Origin: Myotis daubentonii
Lineage: Eukaryota > Chordata > Mammalia > Chiroptera > Vespertilionidae
Assembly: GCF_963259705.1 (NCBI RefSeq)
Contig: NC_081842.1
Coordinates: 90,138,433-90,202,432, forward strand
Direction of reading: 5' to 3'
DNA: 64,000 bases
Below are positions 45,230 through 57,690 of the stretch, piece by piece; within the stretch, counting starts at the first letter, position 1, and every line of letters begins with the position of its first letter. Under the pieces are notes generated by a model that worked only from the letters and a program-made list of their open reading frames with translations, ran no database searches and had not been told where the DNA came from. A program made the position numbers and the translations under genes.

Positions 45230-46164
45230 TCCTATATAGTAAACGGGTAATATGCCTCCCGGCACCGGGATCAGCGTGACAGGGGGCAGCACCCAAATCC
45301 CCAGATCGCCCTGTGGCTCTGTGTGTGACAGGGGGCGGGGCCACAACCTCCCTATCCGCCCTGCTCTGTGTGTGACAGGGTGCAGCGCCCCAACCCCTCC
45401 CACCCCCCACGGGCCCTGCTCTGTGTGTGACAGGATAGAGCCATAACCTCCCCATCGGCCCTGCCCTGAGTATGAGAGTGGCGGCGCCCCAACCCCCTGA
45501 TTGGCCCTACTTTGTGGGTGATAGAGGGCGGCTCCCCAACCCCCTGATCCGCCCTGCCCTGAGTGTGACAGGGGGCGGTGCCCCAACTCCTCTATTGGCC
45601 CTGTTCTGTGCATGACAGGGGGGAGCTCCCCAACCCCCTGATTGACTCTGCTCTGTGCATGACAGGGTATGGAGCCCCAACCCCCCTGATGGGCCCTGCT
45701 CTGTGCGTGACAGGGGGCAGCTCCCCAACCCCCTGATTGGCCCTGCTCTGTGCATGACAGGGTACGGAGCCCCAACCCCCCGATGGGCCCTGCTCTGTGC
45801 GTGACAGGGGGTGGCGCCTCAACCTCCCCATCGACCCTGCCTTGAGTGTGACAGGGGGCAGTGCCCCAACCCCCCAATCGGCCCTACCCTGAGCGTGACT
45901 GAGGGTGGCATCGCAACCTCCCGATCCGCCCTGCTCTGTGCATGACAGGGGAAGGCGTTCCAACTCCCCAATCAGCCCTGCTCTGAGCCCGACCAGGGGC
46001 AGCACCTAGGGATTGGGCCTGCCCTCTGCCAACCGGGAGCAGGCCTAAGCCAGCAGGGTGTTATCTCCCGAGGGGTCCCACACTGCGAGAGGGCACAGGC
46101 CAGGCTGAGGGACTCTCCCCCCTTCCCCTCCGAGTGCACAAATTTTTGTGCACTGGGCCTCTAG
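45230..46164 (+). mobile_element. Helitron carrying a GC-rich minisatellite
   Basis: TCCTATATAGTAAACGGGTA at 45230, directly after the preceding Helitron. The 3' end TTTTTGTGCACTGGGCCTCTAG is at 46164 and is followed by T. Most of the interior is a tandem array of about 47-bp units. Frames of up to 216 codons on the minus strand run through the array and are artefacts of repetition. Confidence 0.9.
45277..46005 (+). repeat. About 47-bp minisatellite, some 15-16 units
   Basis: Unit of the form GTGACAGGGGGCGG.GCCCCAACCCCC.GATYGGCCCTGCTCTG, with starts near 45277, 45325, 45372, 45426, 45471, 45518, 45565 and onward to about 45988. GC-rich, moderately diverged. Confidence 0.93.
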
Positions 46165-47055
46165 TAGTTCATATAATAAAATTACTTTAGTCTCAAAATA
46201 GCTGAAAATTATAATTTTAATGAGAATATTCTTATTTCAGTAATTTATCTCTTTTCCCAACAAATCAAATTATCTCCGGTTATACATCACAGTACATTGT
46301 TTTCACCATAGGATTTGGCAGGCCTTAGTTTCATTTTTTTAGATCAATTTTATATAACTATAAGTAAATATATAATAAAATAAATTATATATATAATAAA
46401 ATTTCTTCCAGCGCACACCCTTGTTTTTATGTACTATGCAAGCAAAAGGAAAAATACTTTAAATTTCACTTCCCGAGAAGGTTAAGCATCTCTCCTTAAC
46501 TGATGCTGAATTTTAGTCTGGGCATGTGGTCAGCTTGCCGGCAGGGGTTTGGCAAATGGGTGAATCAAAAAGCAGCAGTTTTCAGGTGTGTTTTTTTTCA
46601 CTTTGGGATTGGGATAGTTTTAATGTACAGAATATCAGGCTCACTCAAACTTGTACAAAATGTAAATAGTATTTTCTGCTATATTTGTTTTGTTGGTTTA
46701 TATTTTATATATTCATGTTTTATTTATTTAGTGTCCACATCATTCACTTTACTTATATTGGTTTCACATACCTTTATCTACTTCATTGTACCATAAAATT
46801 AACTGACCTCTAAAACACTTGAGAAAAGTAAATTCATAAGCAAAGTGGTATGCTTATAAGGTATCCATAATAAATTACGACAATGTAGTTATACTCTTGT
46901 GACAAAGAAAACAAAGCAACTTCGTTTAGCATGTAAATCAGAGAAAATGACTAACTAGGAACAGTATAAATGTTCAAAGGAGAGTCAGCCCAGATTAAGT
47001 ATTATTTGTAGTGTTCTGTTAAAAAAAAAAAAAAAAAGTTGCTTTCAATGACTTT
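46165..47055. other. Unassigned AT-rich stretch
   Basis: No gene or named repeat. A(n) at about 47021-47037. Confidence 0.45.
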
Positions 47056-47165
47056 CAGTTAATCATCATGGCACTTACTGCTGAGTGACCTTTGGCAAGT
47101 ATTTAGCCTCTTTGGGTCTCAGTATCCTTTCTCTGAAATTAAGAAGATAAGTTTGAAAAACTCCT
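47056..47165 (+). mobile_element. MIR-like fragment
   Basis: CTGAGTGACCTTTGGCAAGT and CTCTTTGGGTCTCAGTATCC match the MIR core region. Confidence 0.65.
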
Positions 47166-47654
47166 TTTACTCTCTCCTAAGTGTCCGCATTTTATGGTCT
47201 AAAAATGTAATAAAACATTTATTTGGAAAACTCAGCAAATAGCAATAAATAAAATATATACTTGGTATTCCACAAGGACATGGGCATGACTATTTTAAGA
47301 ATAATAAAAGAATTTCAGTATTGCTATTTTCTGAAGCTTTGTTAGAAAAGACATTCACAACATAAGAAAACTAAGACTAAAATCCAGAATTAAATAAAAA
47401 GATCAGTTATATTAAGAAAATATTAAACCTTGGCTAAAATATGTTGAGATATCTTCATGTTAGTCTAAAATATATTTTATTATTACTAAACTTCAATAAA
47501 AGTGAACTTTGCATTCTTCAAATATAGACATAAATTAGCTTTACCTGGATGACACATTACAGTGGTGATGCACAGCACATGCTCAACAATTTCCTTTTGA
47601 ACCTGTTAGACACATTTGCTGGATCTTTTATTGTATACCTTTGCTGCTCATTAG

Positions 47655-47895
47655 GAAGCAATAGAGCATGGTGGTTAAGATTATGGATTTTAGAGCTGCA
47701 TTAACTGGATCCAAACCCTGGCTCTGACACTTCCTAGTTGTATGACCTTAGGAAAAGTAACATGAGCTCTTGTAACTCAGGTTCTTCACACAACTTTTGC
47801 AGGAGCAAATGGTCTGCACATGCAAAACTCATAGAGCATGCCTGGCACAGTGTAAGTACTGTAAAAGTGCAAGTTGTTATGGTATCATAAGTGGT
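47655..47895 (+). mobile_element. MIR SINE, near full length
   Basis: AGAGCATGGTGGTTAAGATT, CCCTGGCTCTGACACTTCCT, core TGTATGACCTTAGGAAAAGT and LINE-like tail GCCTGGCACAGTGTAAGTAC, then (TTA)n. Ancient mammalian SINE. Confidence 0.85.
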
Positions 47896-47913
47896 TATTA
47901 TTATTATTATTAA

Positions 47914-49088
47914 CTAGTAGCTCGGTGCACAAAATTTTGTGCACTCGGCGGTGAGGGTTAGGGGTGGGGCCAGACCCCTCAGCCCGACCTGCACCCACTG
48001 TCATGTTCCGGGACCCTGGCCACTCCTGGCCTAGGCACAGGCCTACAGGCTTGGGCAGCCTGGCTCCCGAGGCCCCATTTTATCAGGAGAACAAAGTTGG
48101 CGTTAGTTACAGCCCTCACAGAACCCAGTACACTGCATCTGTGTGTACAACTGCCTCGTTCATGTGCCTGCTTCGCCCTACTGAATTACTAACATCTTGA
48201 GGACATAGCTCTGTCTTATCCTGCTTCACCTTCAGTGCCTGGCCTGGTGCCAGGGACCTGAGAGGGTTTGCTGAGTGAGTGAATGAATGAGCGAGTGAAT
48301 GAGTGAATGAATGAGCGAGTAGGTGAATGAGCAAGCAACTACTGGGCGGGAACTTCTGCTGCATTGCCATGGCAACATGGCAGAAGTTCCAGCCCCACTC
48401 CCAGCTGCCTGAAGCCCACCCCGGGAAAGTTCCCGCCCTGCTCCCAGCACCTGGCGCCCCTCTCCTAGCTGCATACTGAATTACTAACATCTTGAGGACT
48501 TAGCTCTGTCTTATCCTGCTTCACCTTCAGTGCCTGGCCTGGTGCCAGGGACCTGAGAGGGTTTGCTGAGTGAGTGAATAATGAGTGAGTGAATGAGTGA
48601 ATGAATGAGGAGTAAGTGAATGCAAGCAGCTACAGTCGGGATAGTTCGCACTCCGCTCTGGGCGGCCTGACACCAACCCCAGGCAGTTCCCGCCCTGCTC
48701 CCAGCAGCCCCACTCCCCTCTCCGAGCTGCATAGTTTGCCCAGGGCAAAGGCGGCCCAGGTGTGTGTGTTGGCAGATTGGTGCATTAGTACCTGCCAGCC
48801 TCGGATCCCCGCGGGAGGGCCATTTGTGGGCGTGGCCGGTGGCGGATCGCTGTGGTCCCGCCCACCAGCCCTGGGTCGTGTCCCATACCGGCCACCTGCC
48901 GCCCAGGTTGCAGATAGCAGGCACAGATGGCAGCGGGGCAGACAGGATGGTGCTTTCCTGCCCTGCCTGCAGTATGCAAATTAGCCGCCATCTTGGTTGG
49001 CAGTTAATTTGCATATCATCCTGATTAGCCAATGGGAAGCATATTGGAGGTATGGTTAGTTACCCTATTTGTCTTTTATTAGATAGGA
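47914..49088 (-). mobile_element. HeliBat-type Helitron, 1.18 kb, with acquired sequence
   Basis: Minus element: 5' TCCTATCTAATAAAAGACAA at 49088, 3' ...GAGCTACTAG at 47914 with an extended GTGCACAAAATTTTGTGCAC palindrome. Flanks obey A|T. The interior contains two copies of a roughly 295-bp segment resembling an L2 LINE 3' end (separate entry), plus GC-rich sequence at 48740-48960. No Rep/helicase frame. Confidence 0.9.
48179..48732 (+). repeat. Duplicated L2-like segment inside a Helitron
   Basis: Unit 1 (48179-48473) and unit 2 (48474-48732) both start TACTGAATTACTAACATCTT. Each has GAGGACATAGCTCTGTCTTA, CAGTGCCTGGCCTGGTGCCA and a GAGTGAATGAATGAG tail, which follow the 3' end of L2 (ending in TGAATGAA repeats). 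They end with similar GTTCCCGCCCTGCTCCCAGC sequence. Confidence 0.75.
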
Positions 49089-50635
49089 TGATCATTATTA
49101 TTTACTCTTTCTTATTATATGACCACAGAGGAAATTATAATTTTTCATACCTAGTAACCTTACATATTTAGGCTGTGGTTTTCACTTCTTACTTTGACAT
49201 GTTTGGTTTTAATAAGGATAGTTTGGACACAAGGAAATTTCTATTTGACCAAGCATATATTATTAAAATATACCTATTCATTTCAGATAGAAAAAGAAAG
49301 AGCAGAGTACATCCCTAAGACTCAGTTTATAATAAATGAAAGCTTTAAATAAGAGGTAAGACCTCCATGTTCCGGATCTGGAATAAGGCTTTTCACCCAC
49401 TCATTCGATAAGTCATCATTGGACACCTATGTGCCTGACATTGAACGACCTGTTCACAGCCATATCACCATAAATATGAAACTGTCCCTGCGCTCAGTGA
49501 GTTTACAGTCTATAGAAGACATGGAATTTATTGCTTGCACTTCTATTCCAGGGCAAAAAGTAAGAAATGCTATAATAAAGTACTTTGAACTTTGAGAAGA
49601 AAGAAACATATCACATTACATCGAAAGGTCATAAAATAGGGGTCAAGAAATATGCCATCAGAGAGGTGCTGTTGGAGGCAGGCATTGGAGTGGGGACATG
49701 AAAGAGGTAGGGCAGACAGAGGTAGACATTGCAGGCAGAAGGAAGAGTCTAAAGAAAATCAGACAAAAACAGGTGATGTGAAGACAAGAGCAATTAGATG
49801 GCATTCAATTCTCATGTATGACATTCAAGTAGATCCACAAATAAGTTTTCCTTGATAATAGAAACATTTGAACATTACTATAATTAATGTATTTTAATTT
49901 TTTCTCTGAGAACATTAACTTGCATTACATTTTAATAGAATTACTTCATTTAAGTGCTAATTAATGCAGAGAGACAAAATATAAAAAACCATGAAACAAA
50001 ATCCTTTGGGTTAGACCTTTTCTAGTTTAAAAAGAATTTATATTCTGAGTTAATGGTCTCATAAAAAAATAATTTTCAGCAAGAGTAAAGAAAGACCTAT
50101 TTATAGGTTGAAGTAAAGGAGATATTAAACACAAAGGGAAGATGTTAAATAATTTTGAAAGCATTTTGTAACTACATACTGCTGTACAATATTTTATAGT
50201 GGTATGGAATTATTTTTAGAAAAGTAACTTTAACAATTTTGTTTCATGCTTAAAACCTTTTGTTACAGTAAAATAATAAGAATCGATGTAAATGAGAGAG
50301 TATGTCTTCAATTCAAAAGAGTTTCTTTTTAGGATGTTCCCTTCTAAGTCATTTCATAAAACATGGATCTAGAAAAGATTAGGAAAATGTTTCAAAATAT
50401 TTTTTTAAGAAAGGAAAGGACTAATAAAAGGAATCAGGAGAGGGAGTTGGAGAAAGAATGAGGAAGAGAGGGAAAACGGGAAAACTGAGGCTAAGGGAAG
50501 TGAGGAGAGCTGGAGTTAAGAAAAAGGGAAAAGAGAGATTTTATATTAACAACCTAGGGATTTTATATCAGGAACAAAAATATTCTCCTTGAAAGATTAC
50601 GTACTCCAGTGGTCTTAATGGACATTAAAACAAAA
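49089..50635. other. Unassigned stretch with ancient repeat traces
   Basis: 49385-49520 (ATGTGCCTGACATTGAACGA, GCTCAGTGAGTTTACAGTC) resembles an old mammalian repeat. 50405-50535 is strongly purine-biased. No genes. Confidence 0.4.
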
Positions 50636-51209
50636 TCCTATATAATAAATAGGTGATATGCAAATTGACCATCACACCCTCACACAAGATGGCTGCCCCA
50701 TGTGGTCACAGATAGCCTGCAGGGGAGAGCAATTGTGTGTGATGAGGCCAGAAGTGGAGGGCAGTTGGGGGCGACCTGTCCAGCAGGGAAGATAATTGAG
50801 GGTGACCAGGCCTGCAGGGAAGGGCTGTTGTGGGTGGGGGACCAGGCCTGCAGGGGAGGGAAGTTAGGGGTAACCAAGCCAGCAGGGGAAGGCAGTTGGG
50901 GGCGATCAGGCTGGCAGGGGAGAAGTTAGGGGGTGATCAGGCCACCAGGGGGGCAGGTCAGGGGTGATCATGCTGGCAGGCAGAAGTGGTTAGGGGCAAT
51001 CAGGCAGGCAAGCAGGTAGGCAAGCGATTAGGAGCCAGCAGTCCCAGATTGTGAGAGGGATATCCGACTGCCAGTGTAGACCCATTCCCTATGCGACATC
51101 CTAAACCAGCAATGGAACATCCTCCAATGGGTCCCAGATTGGAGATGGTGCAGGCTGGGCTGAGGGACACACCCCAGCAGTGCACGAATTTCATGCACTG
51201 GGCCTCTAG
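50636..51209 (+). mobile_element. HeliBat-type Helitron, complete
   Basis: TCCTATATAATAAATAGGTG after A; ends TTTCATGCACTGGGCCTCTAG followed by T. About eight G-rich units of roughly 33-36 bp (50715-50990), then the conserved 3' half with an inverted pair around 51085-51115. Same subfamily as 26587-27069. Confidence 0.95.
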
Positions 51210-52876
51210 TATAAAATAAAACAATAAAACAAAACAAAAAAATGGCTTGCATTTTTCTCTTAATAAAATCCATAGCCACTGAGAAAAAATATATTTTCCC
51301 ATGGAAATGAGCAATTTTATGAACTTTCTAGAGAGCATATGGTCACCACTAATCCAGTGGCCTACTCCCCTCCTTTGGGTCTCTTATTCTATTTCAGGTT
51401 ATCTATCCTTTGGCTCCAGGCAGGACTACAACTAAGCCATGGATTTCAATCCTAATCAAGATTTCGAGGGAAGTCATTTCCATAGCCTCTCAACATTGAT
51501 CAAAATAACTAGCCCCAGAATTCAGAAGAATAGCAAATATCCCAAGTAGGCAAAAGCATTTGGTATTCTTTTCTTTTTTGATTCCATATCTGACAATGAT
51601 TTATTTCCTTTTCTAATAACACATATGTATATTTGAAATACTTTAAAATACATAGCAACTGATTAGATTCTAAACAACCTTCTAAATCTCTGTATTGTGA
51701 AATATATTTTTTTGTTTCTTGCTGCAAATGTAAAATCTAGTTGATAGATAAATAAATACAGATGAAATATTTGGCATTCTCTAGAAGGCACTTTAACATA
51801 TAGAACCTAAGCTTTCTTTTGTTGTTGAATGTCTTTTTTATTATAAGCTTTCAAAACCTTAACATCATCATGATTATTAGTCTCACAATCAAATCAATCC
51901 TCAACATTTTTGAAAATTTTATTTTCTAAACAATAATGTGAAATTTTACAAAAAAAAAAAAAAAACCTTCCTCAAAATAAAGTTGAAATAAAATATGGAA
52001 AAATACAAGCTGCTTACTTGATTTTTAAGATGTTCATCAATTTCCTCTATCATATTATTAGGTTTTATGACTAATCTGATATTTTTATCCTACATAATTC
52101 CATGAACATCAACAACTTCTCCCTGTGATCCAAACACACTTACTCAACCTCAGGCTTTGTAGGTGCATACCTTTCACATCACACATTATCCTCATTCTTT
52201 ATCAACATGCCCAAATCAACACACTCATGAGTCTCACTGAAAATGACTCATGCAAGATGATTCCTCCTTCAATCCAGAGTGAAAACAATAATAGCAGGCT
52301 TTATCAAACTATACCTAACTTATTAAGTATTATTAGTTATCATAGTTAAAAAAAGAATGAAAATTATTATAATGCATTAACTCACGTGTTCCTAAGACAT
52401 ACAATGAGCTAAGTATTATTATCATTAATTTTGGGAGGGGGCGGGTGCGGAACTAAATCTAAAATGACTAGGAATTATGACATTGGTAATAATTATTTGG
52501 ATGTTATTATGTTCTAGGCACTATTCTAAACACAATTTATTTTCCTCTTTATATTATAGTAAGCTGATATTCAATTAAATAATAGATTATTAATGGACAC
52601 ATATTTTTAAAGTAGTATTTAGTTTTTGTTACATTGTTAAAAGTTCCCTTTAATTTCAGGATACTTAACAGGTTATGGCAACAATGACATTTACTTCTCA
52701 GAGTGAACGATGCTCTATGAAAAATGAGCAATATGCAATATCAATTCATATTTAATACTATTTACTCAATTATTAATATAATTTTGACATTGTATTGAAG
52801 CAATATAACAATTTAAGAAGCATGCTAATCTTGGTGGTAAACAACATTATGATTCAAGATGACTTTTGAGGAAAAG
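51210..52876. other. Unassigned stretch
   Basis: No gene; 51330-51500 has unique-looking GC-richer sequence. 52500-52545 resembles an ancient repeat (TTCTAGGCACTATTCTAAAC). Confidence 0.4.
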
Positions 52877-53416
52877 CTATACTAATAAAAGGGTAATATG
52901 CTAATTAGACCATGTCAACTGGACATCTTCTGGAGGTCTGACTTCCTTCCGGACAAAGCCATGGTGGCAGGGGCTGAGGCAGAGGCAGTTAGGGGAAATC
53001 GGGCTTGCAGGGGAGCAGTTAGGGGGTAACCAGGTCTCCAGAGGGGCAGCTAGGGGTTAACCAGGCCAGCAGGGGGGGCAGTTAGGGGGCAACCAGGTCT
53101 GTAGGGGGATAGTTAGGGGGCAACCAGGCCAACAGGAGGGCAGTTAGGGGTGACCAGGCTGGCAGGGGGGAAGTGAAGGGGTGACCAGGCTGGCAGGGGG
53201 GCAGTTTGGGGGAAACCAGGCCAGCAAGCAGAGGCAGTTAAGGGTGATCAGGCAGGCAGGTAAAGTGGTTAGGGGTGATCAGGCAAGCAGGCAGTCAGGC
53301 AAGTGGTTAGGAGCCAGCGATCCCGGATTGCAAGATGGATATCCTGGATTAGAGAGCATGCAGAGGGCTGAGGGACCCCCCCGCCCCCGCATGAATTTCA
53401 TGCACCGGGCCTCTAG
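52877..53416 (+). mobile_element. HeliBat-related Helitron, variant 5' end
   Basis: The 5' end reads CTATACTAATAAAAGGGTAA and GCTAATTAGACCATGTC. Then the phrase CTGACTTCCTTCCGGACAAA, many G-rich units (52980-53310) and the end CATGCACCGGGCCTCTAG. A second subfamily, shared with 60910-61462 and, at the 5' end, 61990-62178. Confidence 0.9.
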
Positions 53417-53499
53417 TATTATAATAAATAAAGAGGACAGAAGGAAACTTTTGGATGCAATAGATATATTTATGGCAGCAATTGTGGTGTTGGTTTCAT

Positions 53500-53600
53500 A
53501 AACATATATTTTTCTCTAAACTCATTTAGTTGTATTTACAATAAATATATACAGCTTTTTGTGTATCAATCATACCTCAATAAAGTGTTTAAAAAATATG
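53500..53600 (+). mobile_element. Possible old L1 3'-end fragment
   Basis: TATCAATCATACCTCAATAAAGTG resembles the last bases of ancient L1 3' UTRs. Short. Confidence 0.35.
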
Positions 53601-53897
53601 TTGAAGAGTCTCATAAACTCTGCACTTAACTATATAACTACATTATTTCTGAATAATATATGTATATTATACACATACACACACACACTCACAATCACAC
53701 ACTCACAACTACCCATGTAGAGTTTTTATTTAAAATAGTTAATCTAGGTAAATGAACCAAACAATCCAGTTTTTGATCATGATAAACATGATTAAACTAA
53801 TAGGTCTGGCAAAACACAGACTGTCTCCAATTCAATTCCAGAGTGATATTAATTACTTCATTATAGTTTAGTAAATTCTTACCAATTATATTAGTAA

Positions 53898-54298
53898 CTA
53901 GAGGCCTGGTGCACAAAACTTGTGCATGGGGTGGGGGCATCCCTCAGCTGGACCTGCACCCTCTCCAATCCGGGAGCCCTCAGGGGATGTCCTACTGACG
54001 GCTTGGGCCGGATCCCCATGGTTCTCTGCTCTCTGCGGGGCCTGCCTGCTCCACACCATGGTGATGGGCAAGCAGGCCCTGCTGGGTGCTGCCTGTGGGC
54101 CGCGCTTGGCTGCTCGCAGGTCGCTGCCGCGACTTGGCCAATCAGGCCCTGCTGGGTGCTACCTGCGGTCCGTGCTTGCCTGCTGGGCTCACATTGCTGG
54201 GGTGACGCAGCCAGCATCCTGCCCCAGCTGCTATGGGTGCTGCCATCTTTGTCACGGAGTGATAGTTAATTTGCATATTACTCTTTTATTAGATAGGA
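53898..54298 (-). mobile_element. HeliBat-type Helitron, complete
   Basis: Minus: 5' TCCTATCTAATAAAAGAGTA at 54298, 3' TGCACCAGGCCTCTAG at 53898. The GC-rich interior has a direct repeat, CAGGCCCTGCTGGGTGCT (at about 54073 and 54144). The 5' half matches the 47914-49088 and 5874-6267 copies. Confidence 0.92.
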
Positions 54299-54401
54299 TG
54301 CTTTTCCTCTGGTAACCATAATCCTGTTGTCTGTATCTTTGAAGTTTTGTTTGTTTGCCTTGTTTGTTTGTTGCTTTCAGTTTTATATTCAATTGGGGAA
54401 C

Positions 54402-54619
54402 TTTTTTTTAAATATATTTTATTGATTTTTTACAGAGAGGAAGGAATAGGGATAGAGAGAAACATCGATAGGAGAGAGACATCGATCAGCTGCCTCCTGC
54501 ACACCTCCCACTGGGGATGTGCCCGCAACCAAGGTACATGCCCTTGACCAGAATTGAACCTGGGACCTTTCAGTCCACAGGCTGACGCTCTATCCACTGA
54601 GCCAAACTGGCTAGGGCCG
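54402..54619 (-). mobile_element. VES SINE with perfect target duplication
   Basis: Flanked by ATTGGGGAAC (54392-54401 and 54620-54629). Minus orientation with intact B box (reverse of GGTTCAATTCT-like) and A box, head CCCTAGCCAGTTTGGCTCAG at the right end. Confidence 0.97.
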
Positions 54620-54629
54620 ATTGGGGAAC

Positions 54630-56519
54630 ATTTTTAAGTGATTTCATAGAGGCATTTTTCTTCCCCAAAATATCTTAGCAAAATGAAAAAGAAACTCTTC
54701 TTTTTATCTAAGCTTTGATTAAGCAATGCAAACTAACCATATATTAAAGAAAATTTTTTTCCTCTTTGTCTATCCTGTCAAGAATTCTGTATAAATATAA
54801 ATGTCTTACTCTAGGGATGGATAGATTTACCATGAATATAATGCCTTGTCTTCCATAGAAATTGTTTTTGGGATTCTTTAAGATAAAGAGATTTATATAC
54901 AAGTTATTTTTATTAGTTACCTGTCTGGGTTCCTTGATTCCTGTATTGACTATTTCCCAAAGGTAATTTTCATGAAAATTTATACTGTCACACTGCTGGA
55001 CCCTTATCTCTTTGCGTTTGCTTCAGTCAGTACTCTCACACAGAAATATACAGGAAAAGTGTGATCTTTCTTTGATTGATTTAGGGAAGCAGGTGGAAAA
55101 TTCTGTAACCTGACTTTTTCCTGCAAGTTTTTTTCTTTCAAGTTCCTTAATCTGATATAAAGAACATGGTAGTCTGTAATCACACTCTAATCTCTACTAG
55201 TCTAAATCCAAATAATTTCCTTTCGTGCCCTGCTTGGTTGAGACTTAAATCCCTTATTATTCAATGATCCTATTTTTAAACTCTGCTTGGGAAAGCAGTG
55301 GTGGTGTTTGATGCTAATCCTATTCAGTCCACTGACTCTATTCCCTTCAGGGAAATGGCCAAGGAATTTAAGGGGGTAAATATATAGCCAGCCACATAAC
55401 AAGAAAAAAAGAGGAAAGCTAAGTAAAAATTTTCTAAACCACAGAAGATAATAAAAATAGAGTCTTTATATTAAAACCCGAGTATTTTTCTGATGAGCTA
55501 TCTATTTATTTCATTGGAAAGAGGTAGTTAAATCCTTTCATCACAGTTTTTCATTGCCTTGGAGTTCATAGCTACAGGATGATAGACTAAGCATTTGATT
55601 TTATTAAAGGCAACAGCACTGGCCCTTCAAATGAAAACTGAACCTGACCATTTTTCATATTCCAATTCTAAATAAATACGTTAATTGATATGATAACAAT
55701 TATGAGGTTATTCTTTATTGGCTTTCTCTTCACAAGTTAAAAGTAGCCAAAAAAGAATAAGTACATTTTTAAAAATCAGCAGAGAAAGCTCACAGCTGTG
55801 CATCAGGACCCCTGGCTTCTATATTTAGATTCTCATGATAGTCAAACGAGTATATAAAATTCAGATTCTAAAGCAATTTTTAATAAAAAGGACTTTAGAT
55901 AAACAACTTTAAAGCCATTTTAGTATTTAGAAGGCTATAAATTACGGGGAAAGACAGTCTTCTATGCACATTCTTTTCACCTCCTCTTGGCTGCAAAAGA
56001 AAGGACTTGAGCCTGGAACACTTTCTTACAAGAGATAAAGAGCCCTGGCAGGCAGTGCTGGGCTTATCACCTTGTGTGGGAATGTCTTTGCCTGTTTCAG
56101 ACTCAATGAGCACTCCTTTGTTCTGTTTAACTGTGTGCATCACATGGGACCTGGCCAACCCCACTGCTCTGCCTGTCCCCTGTGAGGAGGGACAGAATCC
56201 TCCTGCTGTAGCACAAGAAGAGTGTGTGCAGGCCAGTCGTCTGTGTTGGCTGCCAGGGGATGCTCTGGCCATGCAGGGCTGGCACCCACTACAGAAGCTG
56301 ATCTTGCTGTGTTTGAGCAAAGCGTAGTTCTTTGCAGTGGTGATCGCATTGTGTTTCCCTGCACACTCTGATACCAAAAAGCAGTGGACAGAAGTGTTTG
56401 GCCTTTAATTCCTGGTGACAGGTAACATCTGTCATATGCTCAACAGAAATTTATCATAAAATAATTCCTTTATGAACTTAACACTGATAATAAAGTAACA
56501 GTAAATTTAGTTAATATAA
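54630..56519. other. Unassigned stretch
   Basis: No recognised repeat. The longest frame (55895-56377, minus, 160 codons) has no domain, codon or splice support and is not called a gene. 55960-56330 is GC-richer than its surroundings. Confidence 0.4.
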
Positions 56520-56840
56520 TCCTGGTCACATCCCTTTTTCTTTCCACGAGGGTGGAGATAATGTTGGACATTTATTTCCTCTTGTTATGCCTTTGCACAT
56601 GCTGGTCCTTCTGCATGGTTGGACCATCCCTTCCTCATCACCTTGTTTCTCATTCTGTAAGGCCCATGTCCTTTGCCATTTTATGCACGTCTGAACCTTA
56701 CACTTCACTTTGCCACAGCACTAGTTAGACTGCCTTGTAATTGTGTAATGACTTACAAATTCACCATTTCTATTTCAATATGAACTGCATAAGGAAAGGT
56801 TCCATTGCTTATGATACTTACAATATAAACATATGTATCT
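56520..56840 (+). mobile_element. L2-like LINE fragment
   Basis: GCCTTTGCACATGCTGGTCC and CTTCTGCATGG... then ACTGCCTTGTAATTGTGTAA follow the order of the L2 3' region. Diverged. Confidence 0.5.
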
Positions 56841-57019
56841 TTTAGGGACTCTTCAAAAAGTGTTTGCAAATGAATGACTGGCTATCCCGACATTTGTTTT
56901 CTTCTTGGCTTTTCTTTAAAGCTCATAAATTATTATATCATGCTATCATGACAGGAATCATTAAAAAGTAGGTTAAAGTTATAAGTCAGAGAATAGAGTC
57001 TTTTTTTACTATGCATTAC

Positions 57020-57160
57020 ATAGGGCTAATGAACCCAGGTCTGTGAACAGCAAGACCTGAGTTTGAATCGTGCTCTCTCTTTCTAGCTCTGTGGCATTCA
57101 GGAGGCTTCTGGCTTCTCTTCAACTCCTGGTTTTCATCTTACATTTGAATACCATTATTA
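57020..57160 (+). mobile_element. MIR-like fragment
   Basis: AAGACCTGAGTTTGAATCGTG and TCTAGCTCTGTGGCATTCAG match the MIR core order. Confidence 0.5.
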
Positions 57161-57583
57161 TCAATTCCTAATGTTCACATTTATCTCACATCTACCATTA
57201 ATCAGTTAGTAAATACTAATACATAGCTAATAAACCACACATATAATACTTTATATTTTTACATTTAGATATACATTAATGGTTTCTATCATTAACAAGT
57301 AAAATTTACGTGATTTGGATTCCATTTAGGTTATCCAGTAAAGTAAATCTGCATTTTCTGACTTCTAGTTCTTGTTAAGATGGGCCAAACCCACTACATT
57401 CTCACTGCCAACTGATTTTAACTAGAAATCTGGATAGAATACAAACAACAACTACATGAGGACTCTTTCAAGTAAACAATAGCAGACAGATTGGGTGAAA
57501 AGTCAAAATTTGAAGAATGACTGGGAGGGTGATCAGTTTCCCATTGTTTTCCTTCCTCATTTCTTCCCTTCCACTCCCCTCCC

Positions 57584-57690
57584 CTTCCCCATCCCTTCCC
57601 TTCCCTTCCCTTCCCTTCCCTTCCCTTCCCTTCTTTCCCTTCCCTCTTCCCTCCCTCCCTTTCTCCCTCTCCTCCTCCCTCCCTCTTTTT
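57584..57690 (+). repeat. (TTCCC)n simple repeat
   Basis: About ten pure TTCCC units followed by degenerate CCCT sequence; strong pyrimidine strand bias. Frames here are artefacts. Confidence 0.95.

Noticed and set aside
45227..45877. 216-codon minus-strand frame and overlapping long frames
   Set aside because: They run through the 47-bp minisatellite; open frames come from repeated GC-rich units, not from a gene.
48511..49032. 173-codon minus-strand frame
   Set aside because: Crosses L2-like tandem repeats and the Helitron 5' region; repeat-driven frame.
55895..56377. 160-codon minus-strand frame in a GC-richer stretch
   Set aside because: No recognisable domain, no splice-site or poly(A) context; consistent with a chance frame.
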